Shown in pieces: positions 25,513 to 33,681 of a stretch of 39,912 nucleotides of DNA. Every line of letters begins with the position of its first letter. The first letter of the stretch is position 1. The translations under genes were made by a program, and so were the position numbers. The DNA is taken from positions 1 to 39,912 of the forward strand of contig JACQFH010000183.1 in the NCBI GenBank assembly GCA_016200145.1, in the 5' to 3' direction. This DNA is from Planctomycetia bacterium. Lineage in GTDB: Bacteria > Planctomycetota > Planctomycetia > Planctomycetales > Planctomycetaceae. The notes below the pieces were generated by a model, which ran no database searches, was not told the origin of the DNA, and was given only the letters and a program-made list of their open reading frames with translations.

Positions 25513-26595
25513 ATGGCCAACCCCACCACCCCCAGCCCAGCAGCCGTCGACAAGCCGCCAGGTTCTTGGCGCTGGATACCGCTATCGCTGCGGATTTTCG
25601 CGTCCATGCTCGTGCTGCTTACAGTTGTAAGCGTCTTCTGGATCGGCGTGCCCGCATACCGACAGCATGTCGCACTGGGGGGCATTGAACGCGCAGGTGG
25701 CTCGTTTGCGTACACGAGCCGCGGCCCAGGTTGGCTCCGTCGCCTGGTTGGTGAAGCACGGATGGCGGCATTTGACGAGATCGACTGGGTCTTTCTTAAC
25801 ACGGAGCCGACGGATCGCGATATCGACCACCTGCGGTGGCTGCCCGATATTCGTTCATTAAGTTTGCGTGGTCCTGAGATTACAGACGCAAGCCTCCAGA
25901 TCGTCACGGCATTACCACATCTGGAATCTCTGCTCCTCGAGGGAACATCCGTTACCGGCTCGGGATTCATCCATCTGCGAAAGTGCCCTGAATTGGCGCA
26001 TCTAACGGTTGTCGAGTCGCCAATTGCCGATGTCGGAATAGCGGAGCTCGGCGACCTGCCGAAGCTGGAATTATTATGGCTTTATCACACGAAAATGACC
26101 GATGCAGGATTGGCTCGCGTCGGGCAATTAGCGCATTTGCGAAGTTTGAAAGTCGACGACGACCGGATTACGGATAATGGGGTCGCTCATCTTCGACAAT
26201 TGCCAGAGCTCACCGAATTGTTCCTGGCATCGACTCAGGTCACGGATTCAGGAGTGGAGTCTCTTATGAGTTTGAGCAATCTCACAAGGCTCGATCTGGC
26301 TGGTACTCCGGTTTCCGATAACGGATTGGCAATCATCAGCACTATGCCTCACCTCGAGAGCCTTGTGCTCACAGGAGCGCGAATCACGGATTCGGGAATC
26401 GCTCACCTCAAGAAAATGAAGAATCTGAAAAACCTGTCGCTCACATTCACCGAAATAACAGATAAAGGCGAAGCAGACCTGCAACGAGCATTGCCCGCGA
26501 TGCGCATCGAACGCGTATCCCTCGCTGATACAACACCGATAAGTGCCGACGAGTTTGAACGAGCGACGTTATCACGCATGGGGATCGACAAGTAA
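25513..26595 (+). CDS. Membrane-anchored leucine-rich repeat protein (360 aa)
   Basis: A Pro-rich N-terminus leads to 'WRWIPLSLRIFASMLVLLTVVSVFWIG', one membrane segment at about residues 20-45. A linker (GGIERAGGSFAYTSRGPGWLRR) aligns with the one in the LRR protein at 1824-2897. LRR units follow from about residue 100 to 335 with the pattern 'ITDxGxAHLxxLPxLxxLxLxxTxV', ending in 'GEADLQRALPAMRIERV'. It differs from its paralog by lacking the repetitive KQLALE tail. Its role is probably protein binding at the membrane. Confidence 0.82.
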   Translation: MANPTTPSPAAVDKPPGSWRWIPLSLRIFASMLVLLTVVSVFWIGVPAYRQHVALGGIERAGGSFAYTSRGPGWLRRLVGEARMAAFDEIDWVFLNTEPTDRDIDHLRWLPDIRSLSLRGPEITDASLQIVTALPHLESLLLEGTSVTGSGFIHLRKCPELAHLTVVESPIADVGIAELGDLPKLELLWLYHTKMTDAGLARVGQLAHLRSLKVDDDRITDNGVAHLRQLPELTELFLASTQVTDSGVESLMSLSNLTRLDLAGTPVSDNGLAIISTMPHLESLVLTGARITDSGIAHLKKMKNLKNLSLTFTEITDKGEADLQRALPAMRIERVSLADTTPISADEFERATLSRMGIDK

Positions 26596-26669
26596 CCCAC
26601 ATTCAGCCCGCGACCTCCTCGTCGGTCGTACCTCTTCCACCCCTTTGACCCTTCGACCACTTCGACTCT

Positions 26670-28001
26670 ATGTCCTCCCGCGTTCGACGATCCATGGATC
26701 TTTACCGCCGGGCGCTGGAACTGATTCCCGGCGGGACGCAGCTTGTCAGCCGGCGGCCGACGCGGTATGCGTGCGGCGTTTCGCCGGTGTATGCAGCGCG
26801 CGCCAAGGGGGCCCGCTTCCACGACGTGGACGGCAATGAGTACATCGACTGGGTCAGCGGCATCGGCGCGATCATCCTGGGATATTGCGACGACGTCGTG
26901 GACGACGCGGTCCGCGACCAGATCGGGCGCGGGGTCAATTTCTCGATCAGCCACGAACTCGAAATCGAGCTGGCTGAAGAGCTCGTCAAAACGATTCCCT
27001 GCGCCGAAATGGTTCGCTATGCGAAGTGCGGCGGCGAAGCATGCGCCATCGCCGTCCGCATCGCCCGCGGCGCTACGGGGCGCGACAAGGTCCTCTTCTG
27101 CGGCTATCACGGCTGGCACGACTGGTACCTGGCGGCCAACCTCGATGCCGAGGCGAACCTCAACGCCCATCTCTTCCCCGGCATCGAGCCGATCGGTGTG
27201 CCCCGGGCGCTCGCGGGGACGGCGATTCCTTTTCCGTACGGCGATCTGCCGGCGCTCGGGGAGTCCCTGGAAGCACACCGCGGCGAAATTGCCGCCGTCA
27301 TCATGGAGCCCCTGCGATCGGAACTGCCGCCGGAGGGCTATCTCGCCGGTGTCGAGAAACTGGCCCGCGAGCACGGGGCCGTGTTCATCCTTGACGAAGT
27401 CTCAGCCGGACTGCGATTCGGCATGCAGGGCGCGCAGGGCTTCGTCGGCGTGACCCCCGACATGGCTGTTTTCGCCAAGTCGATCTCGAACGGCTATCCG
27501 ATGGGTGTGGTGATGGGCCGGCGCGAGGTGATGCAGCCGGCCGAGCGGATGTTTATTTCGAGCACCTATTGGAGCGACGCGATCGGCCTGCGGGCCGCGC
27601 TGACGACGATCCGCGAAGTCCGGCGGCGCCAGGTGCCGGCGTATCTGGCCGAGTTCGGCGCTCGTTTGATAACGCGGATCAACGAAGCCGCCGCGTCAGC
27701 CGGGCTGGGAGTCAAATGCAAAGGCTTGCCGATCCATCCGCATCTCGATTTTCCGACCACCGACCCGGCGGTGCGCGCAAAGCTGTCGACGCTGTACGTT
27801 CAGGAAATGGCCAAACGCGGCTGCCATGGCTATCCGTCGTTCTACCTGAACGCCGCCCAGGGCCAGCCCGAACTCGACCAGACGGCTGCCGCGGCCCGGG
27901 AAACATTCGTCATTCTCGCGCAAGGCCTGGAACAGGGAACGCTCGACCAACTGCTCGAGTGCGAACCCACGCAGGAAGCGTTCCGGCGGCTGGTCAGGTA
28001 G
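26670..28001 (+). CDS. Class III PLP-dependent aminotransferase, glutamate-semialdehyde aminomutase-like (443 aa)
   Basis: The protein begins 'MDLYRRALELIPGGTQLVSRRP', as in glutamate-1-semialdehyde aminomutase relatives. Further motifs are 'KGARFHDVDGNEYIDWVSGIGAIILGY', 'CGYHGWHDWYL' (residues 144-154), LDEV (Asp242 binding the PLP ring nitrogen) and FAKSISNGYPMG with Lys270 as the likely Schiff-base residue. HemL itself has a different active-site context (GGGLPVG), so this is more likely an aminotransferase acting on a sugar or amino-acid derivative. The downstream stop codon TAG is the first part of a repeat. Substrate unknown. Confidence 0.82.
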   Translation: MSSRVRRSMDLYRRALELIPGGTQLVSRRPTRYACGVSPVYAARAKGARFHDVDGNEYIDWVSGIGAIILGYCDDVVDDAVRDQIGRGVNFSISHELEIELAEELVKTIPCAEMVRYAKCGGEACAIAVRIARGATGRDKVLFCGYHGWHDWYLAANLDAEANLNAHLFPGIEPIGVPRALAGTAIPFPYGDLPALGESLEAHRGEIAAVIMEPLRSELPPEGYLAGVEKLAREHGAVFILDEVSAGLRFGMQGAQGFVGVTPDMAVFAKSISNGYPMGVVMGRREVMQPAERMFISSTYWSDAIGLRAALTTIREVRRRQVPAYLAEFGARLITRINEAAASAGLGVKCKGLPIHPHLDFPTTDPAVRAKLSTLYVQEMAKRGCHGYPSFYLNAAQGQPELDQTAAAARETFVILAQGLEQGTLDQLLECEPTQEAFRRLVR

Positions 28002-28171
28002 GTCAGGCTTTCCAGCCTGACGGCGCTGCGTAATTGCCGAAAATTACGGATGGCAGGCCAATGGCATTCGCTTCGAGCCAGGTATGGTGTACGTGCCGAG
28101 TCAGTATTGGGGCTGGAGGTCGTAAACTGGAATCCCGCGCACATCGCTGTCAGGCTGGAAAGCCTGACCTA
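27999..28171. repeat. Pair of inverted REP-like hairpins
   Basis: The left copy, TAG plus GTCAGGCTTTCCAGCCTGAC (27999-28021), is itself a perfect 8-bp hairpin. The right copy at 28149-28171 is its reverse complement, so together they bound a 173-bp element. The left copy supplies the stop codon of the aminotransferase gene; the right copy ends seven bases before the tag start. The same 23-bp unit occurs in the same inverted arrangement at 36022 and 36387. Confidence 0.85.
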
Positions 28172-28178
28172 CTGACAC

Positions 28179-28766
28179 ATGCCCAAACGACAACCGCCAA
28201 ACGTGATCCGCTGCCCGTGGGCCGTGGGACCTGAATACATTGCCTATCACGACGCTGAGTGGGGTGTGCCGATCCATGACGACCGGCTGTTGTTCGAGTT
28301 TCTGATTCTCGAAGGGGCCCAGGCGGGATTGAGCTGGATCACGATTCTCAAGAAACGGCAGAACTATCGGGACGCGTTCGACAACTTCGACCCGAGAATT
28401 GTCGCCCGGTACGACAAACGAAAACAGCAGAAGCTGATGGCCAATCCCGGCATCGTCCGCAACCGTCTGAAAATCGAAAGTGCGATTCAGAATGCCAGGA
28501 GCTTTCTGGCCGTGCAGCAGGAATTCGGTTCGTTCGACAGATACATCTGGAGCTTCGTCGACGGGAGTCCGTTGCAAACGAATCGTAAGTCGATCAAGCA
28601 CGTTCCGACCCGCACTCCCGAATCGGACCGCATGAGCAAAGACCTCAAGCAGCGCGGCTTCAAATTCGTCGGCACGACGATCTGCTACGCCTTCATGCAG
28701 GCGGTGGGGATGGTGAATGACCACCTCGTCGAATGTTTTCGGCACGCGGAGCTGAGCCGCAGGTAA
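28179..28766 (+). CDS. tag: DNA-3-methyladenine glycosylase I
   Basis: The 195-residue protein follows the E. coli Tag sequence throughout. It has IRCPWA, 'YIAYHDAEWGVPIHDDRLLFEFLILEGAQAGLSWITILKKRQNYR' and the closing 'RGFKFVGTTICYAFMQAVGMVNDHLVECF'. The zinc ligands match: Cys12, His24, His182 and Cys186 correspond to E. coli Cys4, His17, His175 and Cys179. It removes 3-methyladenine from alkylated DNA as the first step of base excision repair. Length is normal. The start ATG at 28179 lies just after a REP-like hairpin, so the promoter is either within that repeat or upstream with the aminotransferase. Confidence 0.95.
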   Translation: MPKRQPPNVIRCPWAVGPEYIAYHDAEWGVPIHDDRLLFEFLILEGAQAGLSWITILKKRQNYRDAFDNFDPRIVARYDKRKQQKLMANPGIVRNRLKIESAIQNARSFLAVQQEFGSFDRYIWSFVDGSPLQTNRKSIKHVPTRTPESDRMSKDLKQRGFKFVGTTICYAFMQAVGMVNDHLVECFRHAELSRR

Positions 28767-28767
28767 A

Positions 28768-28875
28768 GTGGAGTCGCCGCGCGCAGTGGAGTCGCCGTGT
28801 ACTTGCCTCTTCGCGTCGTCGGATTCATCGAATTCCTCGACTCATCGCGCGACGGGGAAATCGCGAAGAGGCAAG
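28768..28875. repeat. Direct and inverted repeats downstream of tag
   Basis: GTGGAGTCGCCG occurs twice (28768-28779 and 28786-28797). Just after it CTTGCCTCTTCGCG (28802-28815) is matched by its exact complement at 28862-28875. The remaining part of the gap up to 29045 has no gene. Confidence 0.75.
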
Positions 28876-28987
28876 CACGCGACTGCTCGACATTGCACGG
28901 CAAGCCCTGCGACACCTGCGTTCTGCGGGTGATCGGAATTCGGGCGCTGAAAACGTGATCCACTGTCACGGACTGTGCGTTTCGACT

Positions 28988-29014
28988 ATTCTCGATATGC
29001 GGCGATTCGAGAAT
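28988..29014. repeat. Short inverted repeat upstream of moxR, possible operator
   Basis: ATTCTCGA (28988-28995) and TCGAGAAT (29007-29014) form a perfect 8-bp inverted repeat centred about 45 bases upstream of the MoxR start. The position would suit a regulator binding site, but nothing confirms it. Confidence 0.35.
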
Positions 29015-29045
29015 CGATGTCCTGGCGACTTGACGGAAAGCAGCG

Positions 29046-30047
29046 ATGAGCAGCAGCACGATGGAGCTGGCCCGCGAGCGGGTCGATGATTTTACGCGGC
29101 GCGTGACCACGCTCCGCGAGTGTCTGCACCGCGTCGTCGTCGGGCAGGACCAGACGATCGACCTGTTGCTCACCTGCGCGCTGACCGGCTCGCACGCGCT
29201 GCTGATGGGAGTCCCCGGGCTGGCGAAAACCCTGATGGTCAAAGCGCTGGCCTGCGCGTTCGACTGGAAGTTCTCTCGCGTTCAGTTCACCCCCGACCTG
29301 ATGCCCTCGGACATCACAGGCTACGAGCTGCTGGCCAAGGAAGGATCGAACGGCTCGACTTCGATGGTCTTCCGGCGCGGCCCTGTATTCGCCAATCTCG
29401 TGCTGGCCGATGAAATCAACCGGGCGGCTCCCAAGACGCAATCGGCGCTGCTCGAAGCGATGGCCGAACGGCACGTCACGGTCGGCGGGCAGACGTATCC
29501 GCTCGAAAAACCGTTTCTGGTCGTCGCCACGCAGAATCCGATCGAGCAGGAAGGGACCTATCCGCTCCCCGAAGCGCAGCTCGACCGATTCATGATGGAG
29601 ATTCGCGTCGGCTATCCGAAACCGGAACAGGAAGAAGAGATCGTGCTGAAGACGACGGCCGGAGACCTCGAAATGCCGACTCCCGTGTTCGATCGACAGG
29701 CCTTTCTCGACCTGCGCGACCTGGTGTGGTCGGTGCCGGTGGCCAGGGCCGTGGCGGCGTACGCAGTACGGTTGTGCGGAGCGAGCCGGCCCGACGACCC
29801 GAAGGCCCATGCCACGGCCAAGAACTTCGTCGCCTGGGGGGCCGGTCCGCGCGGGTCGCAGAACCTGGTCCTGGCGGCCAAGGCCCACGCGCTGCTGCTG
29901 GGGCGGACGGCACCGACGTTTCAGGATGTGCAGAAAGTGGCCCTGCCGGTTTTGCGGCACAGGATTCTCGTGAACTACCGCGCGATCGGCGAGGGGATTA
30001 CGAGCGAGCAGGTGGTGGAGAGGCTTGTAAAGGAAGTACCAACATAG
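29046..30047 (+). CDS. MoxR-family AAA+ ATPase (333 aa)
   Basis: Walker A GVPGLAKT is at residues 55-62 (family form GxPGxGK[ST], here with Ala in place of the second Gly). Walker B LVLADEIN ends at about 124, with Asp122-Glu123. 'TPDLMPSDITGYELL', 'RRGPVFANLVLADEINRAAPKTQSALLEAMAE' and 'VVATQNPIEQEGTYPLPEAQLDRF' are typical of MoxR. The C-terminal lid contains 'GAGPRGSQNLVLAAKAHALLLGR'. MoxR ATPases act as chaperones that help assemble or activate proteins with von Willebrand (VWA) domains, which fits the DUF58 and VWA genes downstream. First gene of the cluster. Confidence 0.95.
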   Translation: MSSSTMELARERVDDFTRRVTTLRECLHRVVVGQDQTIDLLLTCALTGSHALLMGVPGLAKTLMVKALACAFDWKFSRVQFTPDLMPSDITGYELLAKEGSNGSTSMVFRRGPVFANLVLADEINRAAPKTQSALLEAMAERHVTVGGQTYPLEKPFLVVATQNPIEQEGTYPLPEAQLDRFMMEIRVGYPKPEQEEEIVLKTTAGDLEMPTPVFDRQAFLDLRDLVWSVPVARAVAAYAVRLCGASRPDDPKAHATAKNFVAWGAGPRGSQNLVLAAKAHALLLGRTAPTFQDVQKVALPVLRHRILVNYRAIGEGITSEQVVERLVKEVPT

Positions 30048-30061
30048 ACGTTTATGTGAAT

Positions 30062-30289
30062 AGCCCCAACCGGGGCGAGATTCTACAGCCCAGGGCGCCA
30101 GCCCTGGGAAAAAGTCGTTACGACAACGAAAGCCCCAATGGGGCGAAATTCCCGTGCGATGAGCGATTTGTGACCCTGAGTTTCGCCCTTTCAGGGCTCG
30201 GCCGATTCACGAAACTTTTACCCAGGGCTAGCGCCCTGGGCTATTGAATTTCGCCCCTTCGGGGCTGAATCGCGACGCTGTCGCGAGAC
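30062..30289. repeat. 228-bp cluster of palindromic repeats
   Basis: It contains several hairpins of the types AGCCCC-loop-GGGGC and CCCAGGGC-GCCA-GCCCTGGG (30089-30108), and CCCAGGGC-TAGC-GCCCTGGG (30221-30240). The pieces occur in both orientations, giving a larger mirrored structure. A related element is at 33508-33652. It fills the gap between the MoxR and DUF58 genes. Confidence 0.85.
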
Positions 30290-30335
30290 ATTGGTGGGCA
30301 TCCCAAGCCCAAGAAATCAAAACGACGAATCACCG

Positions 30336-31250
30336 ATGCTCACCCGCTCCAACAGCCGGTTTCTTGACCTTCGGGCGCTCGGGGCGCTGTCGCACCTGCG
30401 ATTCACCACGAAACGGCGGATCGACGGATCGTTCAGCGGCAGGCATCGATCGCGGCAACTTTCCGGCTCGGGTGAATTCGTCGATTTCCGCGAATACACA
30501 CCCGGCGACGACCTGCGCAAGCTCGACTGGAAAGTGCTGGCCCGCACCGGCCGTTCGTACTTGCGGCTGTTCCAGGACGAAACCGACCTCACCTGCACGC
30601 TGACGATCGACGCCAGCAGCTCGATGCGGTTCGGGGCGACCACGCTCGGCAAGCAGGCCGCCGGGTCGAAACTGGAATACGTTCAGTATTTCTCGACAGC
30701 CCTGTCGCACCTGCTCGCGGCCCGGCAGGACCGCGTGGGACTGGCCGTCGCCGCCGACAAGCTCAGGCAATTCGTCCCGCCGGGCTGCACTCCCGAGCAT
30801 CTCGCGCGCGTGCATCGCGTGATCGAGCGCCTGGCGACGTGGCCGGCGACCAACCTGGGGCTGTCGCTGCGGCAGCTTTTCACTCGATATGGCCGGCGCG
30901 GAGTGCTGGTGCTGGTCAGCGATTTTCTGTGCGACGATCTCGAAGACGCGTTCGCCGGACTGCGCCTGTTCCGCAGCCGCTTCTGGGAAATCGTGGCGAT
31001 TCACCTGGTGCACCCGCAGGAAGAACGTCTTCCCGGCGGGTCGGCCTACCGGTTTGTCGGCCTGGAAAACGACGGAGAAGTCGACTGCACACCGGCCGAA
31101 ATCGCCCGCGCCTACGAGCAGCGTTTCGAGGCGCACTGTTCGGTCGTGCGCACGCTCGCCATGGCGACCGGCTTCGACTACCGGCGGGTTTCGACGGCCA
31201 CTCACTACCTCGATACGCTGAGCGGGTTCCTGGCGGAGCGCGCGGGATAG
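30336..31250 (+). CDS. DUF58-domain protein (304 aa)
   Basis: The start at 30336 (MLTRSNSRFLDLRALGALSH) is preferred over an upstream ATG at 30291 that lies next to a repeat. The DUF58 hallmark 'SGSGEFVDFREYTPGDDLRKLDWKVLAR' covers residues 43-70. A VWA-like metal site D-A-S-S-S begins at Asp92 (TIDASSSMRFG), and 'GVLVLVSDFLCDDLEDAF' gives the later acidic residue. It has no membrane segment. DUF58 proteins are usual partners of MoxR. It is followed by the BatA-like gene after only four bases, so the two are one transcription unit. Confidence 0.9.
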   Translation: MLTRSNSRFLDLRALGALSHLRFTTKRRIDGSFSGRHRSRQLSGSGEFVDFREYTPGDDLRKLDWKVLARTGRSYLRLFQDETDLTCTLTIDASSSMRFGATTLGKQAAGSKLEYVQYFSTALSHLLAARQDRVGLAVAADKLRQFVPPGCTPEHLARVHRVIERLATWPATNLGLSLRQLFTRYGRRGVLVLVSDFLCDDLEDAFAGLRLFRSRFWEIVAIHLVHPQEERLPGGSAYRFVGLENDGEVDCTPAEIARAYEQRFEAHCSVVRTLAMATGFDYRRVSTATHYLDTLSGFLAERAG

Positions 31251-31254
31251 GCTT

Positions 31255-33363
31255 ATGTCGTTCCTCCACTTCTGGGCGATCCCTGCGGGACTGGCGACGC
31301 TCAGCGTGCCGTTCATCGTGCATTGGCTGACAAAACCCCGCCCCGTGCGCCTGTCGCTGTCGACCGTGCGATTCGTCCAGGACATCGTCGCGCAAAGGAG
31401 GGCCGTCAACCGCCTGCGCGACTGGCTGATTCTGCTGCTCCGAGCGGCGGCGATCGCGCTGTTCGCGCTGGTGCTGGCCCGGCCGTCGATTGGCGACAAG
31501 CTGCCGGCTGCTGCGGGCGGTTCAGCGGCGCCCACTGTCAAAGTGGTCGTGCTCGACGTCAGCCAGAGCCTGGCGGCGACGTCGAACGGCATCCAGGCGC
31601 TCGAACGGGCGCGGCCGATCGCCTCGCGACATCTCGGCTATCAGGCGGATACTTCTTGGAACCTGATTCTGGCTGCCGCCGTGCCCCAGCCGATCTTCGA
31701 ACGGCCCTCGTCCAATTATTCGACATTGCTGGGCGAAGTGACGCGCGCCCGTCCGCTGCCCCAGCGATTGAATGTTCAGGCGGCGCTGCACGCGGCCGGT
31801 GAAATGCTGGCGGCGGCCGGCGGCGACAAAGCGCGGCGCGAGCTGGTCGTCGTCAGCGATTTTCAGCGCACGAACTGGGCGACGGCCGATTTCTCGGTGC
31901 TGCCGCGAGAGACGGTCATTCAACTCGAATCGGTCGCACCGGCCGAAACGCCGGCGAATTTCGCCATCGTCCGCGTCGCGCCGCAGCAGCGCATCGAGCG
32001 CGCTCGCCCGTTCCGGCTCGAAGTGGATGTAGGAAATTACTCGCCCACGCCGCGACAGGTGACGCTTGAAATCGCCATTGGCAAAGAGTCGCAGCGACTG
32101 ACCGGGGCGGCCACCGCCGGCGGCCGGTCGACGCTCGTTGCCGAGATATCGCTGCCGGCCGAAGGCTGGCAAGTCGGCGAGGCCCGCTTCCTGGATGTCG
32201 ACGATGCACTACCTGCCGACAACGTGCGGTCGTTCGCCCTCGAAGTTCATCCGCAGCCCCAGTTCCTGCTGCTGACGAAACAGTCGATCGAATCGCGTCC
32301 GTCGTCGAGCTATTTTCTTGAGCGAGCCATTTCTCCAGAGCTGCCCGGCGAGGGGCGGGCCGTGGAAAAGGTGACGCGGATCGATCCGTCGCGAGCCGCG
32401 CGCGAGGCGATTTCGTCAGCCGACGTCCTCGTGCTCGATCATCCCGGAAAACTCTCGGACGAAAACCTGCAATTGATCGCCTCGCTTCTGCACCGCGGAC
32501 GCGGCGTGCTGTACGTTGCGGCGGAGCCTGCCGACGCCACCAACCTCAAGCTCCTGTCGCGGGCCGCCGGCAGCGGATTGCAGCTTCCGGTTGAATACTC
32601 GCCCCCGGTCGGGCCCGGACGAAAGGACCTGTTTCTGGCGGAGGTCAAAAGCCGGCAAGCGCCGTTCACCGTCTTCGGCGATGAAGCCCAGGCGATTCTG
32701 ACGCCGGTGCGGTTCAGCGGCGGCCTGGCCACGCGCCGTGTTGCCGATGCTCTGCTCGACGACGTGCTGGCGACGTATAACGACCAGACGGCCTGCCTCG
32801 TCGTGACGGCCTGCGGCGCGGGGACTTTGGCGATTCTCAATGTCGATCTGGGGTCGTCGAACCTGCCGTCATCGCCGGCGTTCGTCCCGCTCGTCGGCGA
32901 GTTGACGGGCCTGTTGCTGGGCCAGACGCGATCGGCAGAAACGGCCGCCAGCGGCGAACCGCTCGCCGTGTACCTGCCCGCCGCGGCCAGTCCCGTGTCG
33001 GGCCTGAAAATCATTCCGCCGGAATCAGCGACGAAGGAATCGGGTACGCTTGGCGACCTGCACGAAGAAGCGGTGGGAGTGATGTGGCAGGCGTCGGCGG
33101 CCGGCCCACCCGGGATTTACCAGGTGAGGCGCGAAACGCAGACAATTTTCGCCCTGGCCTCCGCGATCCCGCCGGAAGAAGCTGACCTCGTGACATTGGC
33201 GTCCGACGTGATGACCGATCGCTTGTCAGGCGGCCGTGACGTGAAATTCCGCTCGCTCCGAAAAGACGAAGACCCGCGCGACAATTTATGGTCGTGGCTG
33301 GCCGTCGCCTGCCTGGGCTGCGTTCTGGCGGAGGTGTTGAGTTTGAAGGTGTTCAAGAGTTGA
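31255..33363 (+). CDS. BatA-like membrane protein with VWA fold (702 aa)
   Basis: The N-terminus (residues 1-80) is the double-membrane-segment motif of BatA-like proteins: 'FLHFWAIPAGLATLSVPFIVHWLTKPRPVRLSLSTVRFVQ', then 'LRDWLILLLRAAAIALFALVLARPSI'. A VWA-type metal site D-V-S-Q-S is at 101-105 and 'ELVVVSDFQRTNW' near 205. A beta-rich domain covers about 245-330. A Rossmann-like part with 'SADVLVLDHPGKLSDENLQLIASLLHRGRGVLYVA' resembles a glutamine amidotransferase fold without catalytic Cys. One C-terminal membrane segment (WLAVACLGCVLAEVLSL) ends it. It likely displays protein-binding domains outside the membrane. Confidence 0.85.
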   Translation: MSFLHFWAIPAGLATLSVPFIVHWLTKPRPVRLSLSTVRFVQDIVAQRRAVNRLRDWLILLLRAAAIALFALVLARPSIGDKLPAAAGGSAAPTVKVVVLDVSQSLAATSNGIQALERARPIASRHLGYQADTSWNLILAAAVPQPIFERPSSNYSTLLGEVTRARPLPQRLNVQAALHAAGEMLAAAGGDKARRELVVVSDFQRTNWATADFSVLPRETVIQLESVAPAETPANFAIVRVAPQQRIERARPFRLEVDVGNYSPTPRQVTLEIAIGKESQRLTGAATAGGRSTLVAEISLPAEGWQVGEARFLDVDDALPADNVRSFALEVHPQPQFLLLTKQSIESRPSSSYFLERAISPELPGEGRAVEKVTRIDPSRAAREAISSADVLVLDHPGKLSDENLQLIASLLHRGRGVLYVAAEPADATNLKLLSRAAGSGLQLPVEYSPPVGPGRKDLFLAEVKSRQAPFTVFGDEAQAILTPVRFSGGLATRRVADALLDDVLATYNDQTACLVVTACGAGTLAILNVDLGSSNLPSSPAFVPLVGELTGLLLGQTRSAETAASGEPLAVYLPAAASPVSGLKIIPPESATKESGTLGDLHEEAVGVMWQASAAGPPGIYQVRRETQTIFALASAIPPEEADLVTLASDVMTDRLSGGRDVKFRSLRKDEDPRDNLWSWLAVACLGCVLAEVLSLKVFKS

Positions 33364-33382
33364 GGAGCGCTTGGTCAAGACC

Positions 33383-33473
33383 CCTGCCGGTTCATCCGGC
33401 AGGTGAACGAGTTTGCGGAGCTAAATGTGGCCCCTCGACAGACGAGCAGACCCCTGCCGGCTTGTCCGGCAGG
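33383..33473. repeat. Two direct copies of a hairpin
   Basis: CCTGCCGG-loop-CCGGCAGG occurs at 33383-33403 and again at 33453-33473, each within a longer direct repeat beginning AGACCCCTGCCGG. It is located just after the stop of the BatA-like gene. No U-tract follows. Confidence 0.8.
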
Positions 33474-33507
33474 CGAATCAGTTTTCTTGGCTATCTCTTC
33501 GTCACGC

Positions 33508-33652
33508 AAAAGCCCCAACGGGGTGAAATTCCCGAAGCCGAGCTCAATTGTGATACCGGAATTTCGCCCTTTCAGGGCTTCGCGACATTCTCATACTGAT
33601 ACCCAGGGCTGGCGCCCTGGGCTTTAGGATTGCGCCCCGTTGGGGCTGACGG
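33508..33652. repeat. Palindromic repeat cluster, second copy
   Basis: The order AAAGCCCCAACGGGGTGAAAT, TTTCGCCCTTTCAGGGCTTC, CCCAGGGCTGGCGCCCTGGG (33602-33621), GCCCCGTTGGGGC matches the element at 30062-30289. It ends just before, or runs into, the beginning of the next gene, and a TTG inside it at 33640 is in frame with that gene. Confidence 0.85.
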
Positions 33653-33681
33653 ACGTAACCGTACTCATTGCAATTTACTCA

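Noticed and set aside
26670-28001. Calling the class III aminotransferase HemL
   Set aside because: The active-site lysine context (AKSISNGYPMG) differs from HemL, and no haem synthesis gene is nearby.
33640-33681. TTG start for the VWA gene
   Set aside because: The codon lies inside a palindromic repeat that occurs elsewhere; the GTG at 33682 begins just before the first membrane segment.
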